The notes below the pieces were generated by a model. That model worked only from the letters and a program-made list of their open reading frames with translations, was not told the DNA's origin and did not search any database. Of a stretch of 11,542 nt of DNA, positions 6,463 to 11,542 are shown piece after piece. Each line of letters starts with the position of its first letter. Within the stretch, counting starts at the first letter, position 1. The position numbers and the translations under genes are program-made. The DNA is from an uncultured Acetatifactor sp. (GTDB lineage Bacteria; Bacillota; Clostridia; Lachnospirales; Lachnospiraceae), in the NCBI GenBank assembly GCA_910578995.1, contig CAJTSY010000015.1, positions 18,138 to 29,679 of the forward strand, given 5' to 3'.

Positions 6463-7284
6463 TTGAATAACTATGATGCGAACTGGAAGTTCAACCCGCC
6501 GAAGCTGTCCGGAACGGAGACGTTTCACAGGGACAGGAATCAAAGTGGGACGCGCTTCTGCGCAGACTGCAGCTACGAGTCGGATGAAGTAAGGCAGGAT
6601 GCTTCCCGGTATATGGAGCCAGATGGTGCCGGCCGGGATAATTCCCGATATATGAACACCGGAGAGGACGGCCGCGGATCCGGCAGGATAGAGACACAAG
6701 CGGCAGAAATGCCCGGGCAGCCGGATGCTTTCTGGGGGCGCGGGGAGATGGGGCCCATGGGGCCGAGGGGCGAGCCCGGTCCCCAGGGAGTCACGGGCCC
6801 CCAGGGTCCCCAGGGAGCCACCGGGCCCATGGGGCCAAGGGGCGAACCCGGCCCGCGCGGTCCGGCAGGGCCTCCGGGCTATCCGCAGAACAGCGTCTTT
6901 GCAACGTTTTCGGGCCAGGGACTGATACTGCCCGAGAGCGCCAGTCTTCCGCTTAAGGTTGAGATACCGGATATCACCCGGAATATAGCTCCCTGCAATG
7001 ACTGTTCCGTGACTCTGGCTCCCGGTTACTATGCCATCAGCTATTATGTATTTACAGTTATGAGAAAACATGGTTCGATAAAGCTAATCCCCGTATTCAA
7101 TAACAGCAGACAGATGCTGTACGCCGCATGCGCAGAGGCGGCAAAGCGAAGGGAAATGCTGACGGTTTCGAGATATTTTATCGCGGAGATACCGGAGGGA
7201 ACCACGCTGTTCTTTGCATGGCAGTCTTCAGTGGGCGCTGCCAGAATCAATATGTATTTGAGCATAGAAAAACTCTGCAGATAA
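6463..7284 (+). CDS. BclA-like collagen-like spore-surface protein
   Basis: A 273-aa protein, probably a trimeric filament or layer component of the spore surface. It has a hydrophilic N-terminal region without signal peptide (1-93), 16 uninterrupted Gly-X-Y triplets (94-141; for example GPMGPRGEPGPQGVTGPQ) and a ~130-residue C-terminal domain rich in short hydrophobic strands, placed and sized like the TNF/C1q-type jelly-roll trimerisation domain of BclA. The start is TTG at 6463: TGAGGTGAT (6451-6459) lies just upstream and no ATG is near. Absence of a secretion signal agrees with synthesis in the mother cell and assembly on the forespore. The next gene starts 19 bases after the stop, so the two form an operon. 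The N-terminal region is not one I recognise, and the jelly-roll call is inferred from position and pattern. Confidence 0.8.
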   Translation: MNNYDANWKFNPPKLSGTETFHRDRNQSGTRFCADCSYESDEVRQDASRYMEPDGAGRDNSRYMNTGEDGRGSGRIETQAAEMPGQPDAFWGRGEMGPMGPRGEPGPQGVTGPQGPQGATGPMGPRGEPGPRGPAGPPGYPQNSVFATFSGQGLILPESASLPLKVEIPDITRNIAPCNDCSVTLAPGYYAISYYVFTVMRKHGSIKLIPVFNNSRQMLYAACAEAAKRREMLTVSRYFIAEIPEGTTLFFAWQSSVGAARINMYLSIEKLCR

Positions 7285-7303
7285 TAAATTTTAAAGGAGA
7301 ATG

Positions 7304-9679
7304 ATGCCTACAATAAGCCTTTGCATGATTGTCAAAAACGAGGAGGCCCATATTGCACGCTGTCTTGACAGTGTGGCAGGACTTGTGGAGGAAATCATCA
7401 TTGTAGATACCGGCTCTGCCGACAGGACGATGGAAATTGCATCCGGCTATACATCGAAAGTTTATTCCCATTCATGGAAGGATGACTTCGCCGATGCCAG
7501 AAACGAATCCTTTTCCAGGGCGTCCATGGACTACTGCATGTGGATGGATGCGGACGATGTCCTGGAGGAGACAGAGAGGGACAGATTCCTACAGTTAAAG
7601 CAGTCGCTGCCCCCGGATACGGATATTGTGATGATGAAATATAATACTGCGTTTGACGAGGCCGGAAAGCCGTCTTTTTCTTATTTCAGGGAAAGGTGGA
7701 TCCGAAACTGTGCCGGGTACCGTTGGCGCGGCGAGGTACACGAAGTGATTCCGCCAAACGGCAGGGTCATATATTCCGACATTGCCATCAGCCACAGGAA
7801 AGAGGGGCCCGGGGACCCGGACCGTAATTTGAGGATCTACCGGAAGATGATTGCGGACGGAAAGGTACTGGACCCGCGGCAGCAGTACTACTATGGAAGG
7901 GAACTGTACTATCACAGGCCTGTAGGTCCGACAGGAAACACGGGCCCCAGGGGCTGTGTAGGGCCAAGAGGTTATGCAGGCCCCCAGGGTATTCAGGGTG
8001 TCCAGGGTGTCCGCGGCGATATCGGGCCGAAGGGCGACCCGGGCTGTGAAGGCCCTAAGGGGGATATGGGACCGCAGGGTCCAGCAGGTCCGGTGGGATC
8101 AGTGGGACCGGTAGGGCCCCAGGGTGATATTGGCCCTCAGGGCCCCAGAGGTATTCCGGGACCAACTGGCCCCGCAGGCCCCACGGGAGCAATGGGTCCC
8201 CAGGGTGTGACCGGTCCCCAGGGTATCCAGGGTGTCACCGGTCCCATAGGCGTCCAGGGGCCGAAAGGCTGTATGGGGGACGAGGGGCCGATGGGGGCAA
8301 CCGGTCCGGCAGGAGCGACGGGTCCCACTGGCCCGACCGGGGCGACAGGAGCGCCTGGAGCGGATGGTGCGACGGGACCAACTGGAGCAGATGGAGCAAC
8401 CGGCCCGACGGGAGCAGATGGGACGACTGGCCCGACGGGAGCAACGGGAGCGGATGGTGCGACCGGTCCGACGGGAGCAACTGGAGCGGATGGGGCGATC
8501 GGCCCGACAGGCCCAACCGGAGTAACTGGAGCGACGGGAACAGATGGGGCGACGGGTCCAACTGGTCCGACGGGAGCAACAGGAGCGGATGGAGCGACTG
8601 GTTTGACAGGCCCAACCGGAGTAACTGGAGCGACAGGAACAGATGGGGCGACGGGTCCAACTGGTCCGATGGGAGCAACCGGCCCAACAGGCCCAACGGG
8701 AGCAGGCGGGGCGATAGGAGCAACTGGTCCGACAGGCCCAACTGGAGCAGATGGTGCGACGGGTCCGACGGGAGCAGATGGAGCAACTGGCCCGACGGGA
8801 GCAATCGGAGCGACGGGAGCGACAGGGGCAACTGGCCCGACAGGAGCAGATGGGGCGACCGGCCCGACAGGAGCGGATGGCCCGACGGGAGCGGATGGTG
8901 CGACCGGTCCGACAGGCCCAACTGGAGCAGATGGTGCGACGGGTCCAACTGGTCCCACAGGAGCAACCGGGGCGATAGGAGCAACGGGTCCGACGGGAGC
9001 AGATGGAGCAACTGGTCCAACCGGAACAACTGGGGCGACTGGTCCGACGGGAGCAACTGGGGCAGATGGAGCAACTGGCCCGACGGGAGCAATCGGAGCG
9101 ACGGGAGCGACAGGGGCAACCGGCCCGACGGGAGCAACTGGTCCAACTGGCATCGCAGGCACAGGAGCAATCATCCCCTTTGCATCGGGGCTGCCGGTTA
9201 CTCTGACAACAATTGCCGGAGGGCTTGTGGGACTTCCTGCATTTGTGGGCTTCGGAAGCAGCGCGCAGGGACTCACGGTGTTGGGGTCCACAATTGACAT
9301 CACAAATGCCAGCGGAACGCTTTCAAACTTTGCATTCCAGGTACCCCGTAACGGTATCATTACTTCATTCAGCGCGTACTTCAGTATCACGGCGGCACTT
9401 TCATTGGTTGGCGCCACAGTAGCCGTAAGAGCGCAGATTTACCAGTCTGCAACGCCAAACAATGTCTTTGCGCCGATTGTGGGAACACTGATTAGCCTGA
9501 CGCCATCGCTTTCCGGAGTCATCTCTGTTGGGACATTGCTGAACGGCGCGCTTACAGGACTCAGTATACCGGTGACCTCCCAGACACGTCTGATGTTGGT
9601 ATTCTCGGCAACAGCGAGCGGGCTTTCCCTGCTGAACACAGTTGCAGGATATGCAAGCGCCGGTTTAAGCATCAACTGA
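7304..9679 (+). CDS. Chimera: GT2 glycosyltransferase + collagen-like region + BclB-type C-terminal domain
   Basis: A 791-aa protein in three parts. Residues 1-204 are a complete-looking GT-A fold family 2 glycosyltransferase: start MPTISLCMIVKNEE, IIIVDTGSADRT, the metal/nucleotide-sugar motif Asp82-Ala-Asp84-Asp85 (WMDADD), and WRGEVHEVIPP. In relatives (SunS-type GT2) RELYYH leads into TPR repeats; here it ends the domain at RELYYHRPV. Residues 208-618 are 137 uninterrupted Gly-X-Y triplets, first varied and charged, then almost only GPT, GAT and GAD. Residues 619-791 match the BclB-type exosporium C-terminal domain (LPVTLTTIAGGL, ALSLVGATV, LMLVFSATASGLSLLNTV). No signal peptide. Start ATG 7304 is preferred over 7301 because AGGAG ends at 7299. 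It is the second gene of the collagen operon. The enzyme may glycosylate Thr of its own or its neighbour's triplets; it could also be an inactive relic used as an anchor. Confidence 0.85.
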   Translation: MPTISLCMIVKNEEAHIARCLDSVAGLVEEIIIVDTGSADRTMEIASGYTSKVYSHSWKDDFADARNESFSRASMDYCMWMDADDVLEETERDRFLQLKQSLPPDTDIVMMKYNTAFDEAGKPSFSYFRERWIRNCAGYRWRGEVHEVIPPNGRVIYSDIAISHRKEGPGDPDRNLRIYRKMIADGKVLDPRQQYYYGRELYYHRPVGPTGNTGPRGCVGPRGYAGPQGIQGVQGVRGDIGPKGDPGCEGPKGDMGPQGPAGPVGSVGPVGPQGDIGPQGPRGIPGPTGPAGPTGAMGPQGVTGPQGIQGVTGPIGVQGPKGCMGDEGPMGATGPAGATGPTGPTGATGAPGADGATGPTGADGATGPTGADGTTGPTGATGADGATGPTGATGADGAIGPTGPTGVTGATGTDGATGPTGPTGATGADGATGLTGPTGVTGATGTDGATGPTGPMGATGPTGPTGAGGAIGATGPTGPTGADGATGPTGADGATGPTGAIGATGATGATGPTGADGATGPTGADGPTGADGATGPTGPTGADGATGPTGPTGATGAIGATGPTGADGATGPTGTTGATGPTGATGADGATGPTGAIGATGATGATGPTGATGPTGIAGTGAIIPFASGLPVTLTTIAGGLVGLPAFVGFGSSAQGLTVLGSTIDITNASGTLSNFAFQVPRNGIITSFSAYFSITAALSLVGATVAVRAQIYQSATPNNVFAPIVGTLISLTPSLSGVISVGTLLNGALTGLSIPVTSQTRLMLVFSATASGLSLLNTVAGYASAGLSIN
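7925..9157 (+). repeat. Collagen-like Gly-X-Y coding repeat (137 triplets)
   Basis: Glycine codons at every third position without interruption. The first ~40 triplets (to about 8290) are varied (GPK, GDP, GPR, GIQ, three Cys-containing). The rest is a low-complexity GPT/GAT/GAD array with larger duplications: 8506-8580 repeats at 8605-8679 (99-bp offset, two mismatches) and 8774-8832 repeats exactly at 9062-9120 (288-bp offset). Long open frames on the other strand and frames are by-products of this composition. Confidence 0.95.
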
Positions 9680-9701
9680 GAAGGAACTTATGAGAAACTG
9701 C

Positions 9702-9748
9702 ATCTTCCGAACCCTGCAAGGTTACAGGGTTCGCGAAGCGCAGAAGAT
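9702..9748 (+). terminator. Stem-loop after the collagen-like operon, possible terminator
   Basis: A 9-bp perfect stem, CGAACCCTG (9708-9716) with CAGGGTTCG (9725-9733), is nested in an outer 6-bp stem, ATCTTC (9702-9707) with GAAGAT (9743-9748). It begins 22 bases after the stop codon. Only TTCTTTACTT follows rather than a true T-run, so termination may be weak. Confidence 0.5.
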
Positions 9749-9800
9749 TCTTTACTTCCGATGAGAGGACGTCCTTTGCGTCATATTCCATGATAGGATA

Positions 9801-9841
9801 CAGGCTAAAGCGCCAAACGGACTCAATGGCGCTTTGGCCTG
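9801..9841 (-). terminator. 15-bp stem-loop at the 3' end of the ATPase gene
   Basis: Positions 9801-9815 pair with 9827-9841 over 15 bp with one wobble and an 11-base loop (core AAAGCGCCA / TGGCGCTTT). It lies 22 bases beyond the stop of the minus-strand ATPase gene. Read on the minus strand the T-run precedes the hairpin and only TATCC follows it, so it is a strong transcript-end or stabilising hairpin rather than a textbook intrinsic terminator. It also lies between two converging genes. Confidence 0.45.
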
Positions 9842-9863
9842 TGAAAAAAGTACAAAAGGATCG

Positions 9864-11542
9864 TTACTTCCGGTTGTCCGGGCGAAGCCGGAACGCGGCC
9901 ATAAGCAGATCCAGGCTCCGCACCTGTTCCAGGCAAAGCTCATAGCGATGGGGGCGGGACGACAGAACCGTATCCCTGGAATCCGAAAACAGCGTCTCCG
10001 CCAAAGCCTCGCACCTGGCCCGCAGATCCATATTCTCTTGTCCTTCTGTAAACAGAAGTTTTTCCAGAAGCCAGGTAAGGCTGCCAGGCTGCCCATCCTC
10101 GGTGAGTGCCGTCAGGCGAGTGATATCCGCTGTGAAGCCGCCTATCTTAAGGTAACGGGCATTCTCAATTTGGATGCATTGTCCTAGAATAAGCGTGCTG
10201 CCTTCCCCTGCATAGGGAAGATACCTGCTCGTTGTCCAGGAATGTGTTACTGTTTCTGGTGCATTCTGTGCAAACTGCTCTGTCTGCTGTATTCTGCCCT
10301 CTGATTCATAATATTTCTTCCGGTGTGTTCTTTGTAAGTCGCTGTCCGACTTATTAAGCTTCTTCGGCTCTGCTTTATGTGAGTCATCACCTGATTTGTA
10401 AAGCACATTTCGGCCTGTTGGCTGTGCGCTGTCACCTGATTTATGCAGTTTACTCTGGCCTGTCTGCTGTGTCCGGGTATCCGATTCCGATAGTCCGTAC
10501 CAGCGGTCTGCCCGCAGCACTACGGGATCCGACTCGTGCGCTCCGATTTCCGTTACCTGATTTATCATGCCGGCTACCTGTCCGGTCACATCAAACGCCA
10601 GATAATCCTCCAACAGCAGAACCCTGTGGGCATACTTTAGATATTCCCCGGAACCGCCTATGACCAGAATCGTGGAAATTCCCATGTCCGCCAGTTCCGA
10701 AACCCTGTCGGTAAAGGGGACGATGGGTTCTTTTTTCACAAGCCTGCGCATGGCTTCATCTCGAATCATAAAATTTGTGGCACTGGTATCCTCGTCGATG
10801 AGCAGGCAGCGGCATCCGCTGTAGACAGCCTCCACGATGTTGGCCGCCTGAGAGACGCTCCCGCTGGCATGGGGAGTGCCGAAACAGTGAGGGCTGTTAT
10901 TGCCGGGCAGATAGGAGAAGAACGGAGAGAGGTCTGTGGGAGCCAGATACCTGCCGTCCTCCGCATACACCTTGCAGGCGGTTTCGTCGGAAATCACATA
11001 CTCCCGCCCGTCCCCTGCCACATGGTCATAGATGCCCTGCTCCAGACAGTCCAGGAGCGTACTTTTTCCGGAATAACCGCCCCCGGTGATGACAGTAATC
11101 CCCTGCTTCAGGCCCATGCCGGTGACGCTGTATCCGTCGGATGTGCGGACCGTCACGCGCAGGGAGGGAGGCGTCTGAAAGGGAACCGCTTCCGGAAGAG
11201 GCTTCTGCGTGGTTCCCTGCCTGGGCAGGGTACTGCCGTCTGCCACGAAAGCCAGAAGACCGTTTTCCCGGAGATAGGCGCGGATCTGCCTTTGCCGGGA
11301 ATACAGTAGAACATGCCCTGCCAGTTTTGCCCAGTCTGCCGTCTCCAGTCTGTCGCAGATCAAGTCCAACAGGGCCTTCACGCCCCGGTAGCTTCCCTTG
11401 CCGTTGACGGAATGCCCGTTTATCAGGGGGAGGCGGCAGGCTATCCGCAGGCGGAAGGCATGTTTTTCTTCCATGTAGAGACAGCCGTTCCTGGCGAGAA
11501 CTACGGCACCCGCCTCCTGCAGAGAGAAGGAAGGCTGCTCCC
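9864..11542 (-). CDS. COG3044-type ABC-class ATPase (N-terminus cut by window)
   Basis: Cytoplasmic ATPase of the 'predicted ABC-class ATPase' family (PF09818/COG3044); cellular role not established. Family signatures are clear: LPLINGHSV, Walker A GGGYSGKST (Lys137 counting from the ATG at 11474), DGREYVISDE, SGSVSQAANIVEA, Walker B LLIDEDTSATNFMIRDE, and ILVIGGSGEYL. The frame is open through the window edge and the codons before that ATG encode family-like sequence (PSFSLQEAGAVVLARNGCLYM), so the true start lies outside; on the order of 100 residues are missing. Between the ATPase core and the C-terminal part lies a degenerate 15-residue tandem repeat (336-403), not part of the family as I know it. 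The last ~130 residues (ARYLKIGGFTADITRLTAL and onward) resume normal sequence to the TAA at 9864-9866. It converges on the collagen-like operon, and a relic of this gene type lies at 6328-6369. Confidence 0.88.
   Translation of the reverse strand, partial: EQPSFSLQEAGAVVLARNGCLYMEEKHAFRLRIACRLPLINGHSVNGKGSYRGVKALLDLICDRLETADWAKLAGHVLLYSRQRQIRAYLRENGLLAFVADGSTLPRQGTTQKPLPEAVPFQTPPSLRVTVRTSDGYSVTGMGLKQGITVITGGGYSGKSTLLDCLEQGIYDHVAGDGREYVISDETACKVYAEDGRYLAPTDLSPFFSYLPGNNSPHCFGTPHASGSVSQAANIVEAVYSGCRCLLIDEDTSATNFMIRDEAMRRLVKKEPIVPFTDRVSELADMGISTILVIGGSGEYLKYAHRVLLLEDYLAFDVTGQVAGMINQVTEIGAHESDPVVLRADRWYGLSESDTRTQQTGQSKLHKSGDSAQPTGRNVLYKSGDDSHKAEPKKLNKSDSDLQRTHRKKYYESEGRIQQTEQFAQNAPETVTHSWTTSRYLPYAGEGSTLILGQCIQIENARYLKIGGFTADITRLTALTEDGQPGSLTWLLEKLLFTEGQENMDLRARCEALAETLFSDSRDTVLSSRPHRYELCLEQVRSLDLLMAAFRLRPDNRK
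10266..10469 (-). repeat. Degenerate 45-bp tandem repeat (4.5 copies) in the ATPase gene
   Basis: Reading on the minus strand, consecutive 15-residue units are QQTGQSKLHKSGDSA (10469-10425), QPTGRNVLYKSGDDS (10424-10380), HKAEPKKLNKSDSDL (10379-10335), QRTHRKKYYESEGRI (10334-10290) and a partial QQTEQFAQ. Shared pattern: Q-x-T-x-x-x-x-L/Y-x-K-S-x-x. The array is in frame, hydrophilic and likely disordered. Confidence 0.85.

Noticed and set aside
6446..6466. Six-codon leader peptide (ATG at 6446) overlapping the TTG start of the BclA-like gene
   Set aside because: It has no ribosome site of its own, and its bases are the ribosome site of the downstream gene; no attenuator structure seen.
8137..9417. 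Long open frames on the minus strand and in other plus frames across the collagen-like region (up to ~426 codons)
   Set aside because: They read as Pro/Ala/Val, Arg/Glu or Leu/Ser monotony, the expected by-product of a GC-rich Gly-X-Y repeat in another frame, and have no ribosome sites.
9751..9760. TTACTTCCG near 9753 as a duplicated 3' end of the ATPase gene (same bases at its stop, about 9863)
   Set aside because: Only about ten bases agree and flanking sequence does not; chance is sufficient.

Overview
The window looks like chromosomal DNA of a spore-forming Firmicute, most likely a Lachnospiraceae/Clostridium-cluster XIVa type. The evidence is moderate GC content, strong AGGAGG-type ribosome sites, an M56 (BlaR1/MecR1-like) peptidase with an accessory region I recognise from gut Clostridia, BclA/BclB-type spore-surface proteins, and a COG3044-type 'ABC-class' ATPase. 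This assignment rests on family recognition, not on a search.

Layout. (1) 1-1558: 3' part of an ABC exporter (fused membrane and ATPase domains) cut by the window edge, followed by a clear intrinsic terminator. (2) 1838-5159: a two-gene BlaI-BlaR1-like module. A consensus promoter carries two 15-bp palindromes that differ only at the central base, then a 117-aa winged-helix repressor, then a 964-aa membrane metallopeptidase with a large C-terminal region that is not penicillin-binding-like and a five-copy 10-residue repeat in its external loop. (3) 5364-5837: an XRE-type DNA-binding protein with a membrane-embedded C-terminus, followed by an intrinsic terminator. (4) 5990-6462: a gene-poor stretch with a possible gene remnant, a 32-aa single-span membrane protein with an excellent ribosome site, a 42-bp relic similar to the far-right ATPase gene, and a SigK-like promoter. 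(5) 6463-9679: a two-gene collagen-like operon. The first gene encodes a BclA-like protein (16 Gly-X-Y triplets plus a ~130-aa C-terminal domain). The second encodes an unusual chimera of a GT2 glycosyltransferase catalytic domain, 137 uninterrupted Gly-X-Y triplets and a BclB-type C-terminal domain in one chain. (6) 9864-11542, minus strand: the C-terminal part of a COG3044 ATPase, converging on the collagen operon and carrying a degenerate 15-residue repeat inserted between its core and its C-terminal part.

How the genes may work together. The repressor and peptidase should form one signal-transduction circuit: an external ligand activates the protease, the repressor is lost, and the shared promoter is released. 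The collagen operon is probably a late-sporulation, mother-cell operon for a glycosylated spore-surface filament layer. The most notable point is that the enzyme expected to glycosylate Thr-rich collagen repeats is fused to those repeats. In C. difficile the comparable glycosyltransferase (sgtA) and collagen-like protein (bclA3) are separate neighbouring genes. Three unrelated genes in the window carry in-frame tandem repeats, so repeat expansion seems to be a local or genomic habit.
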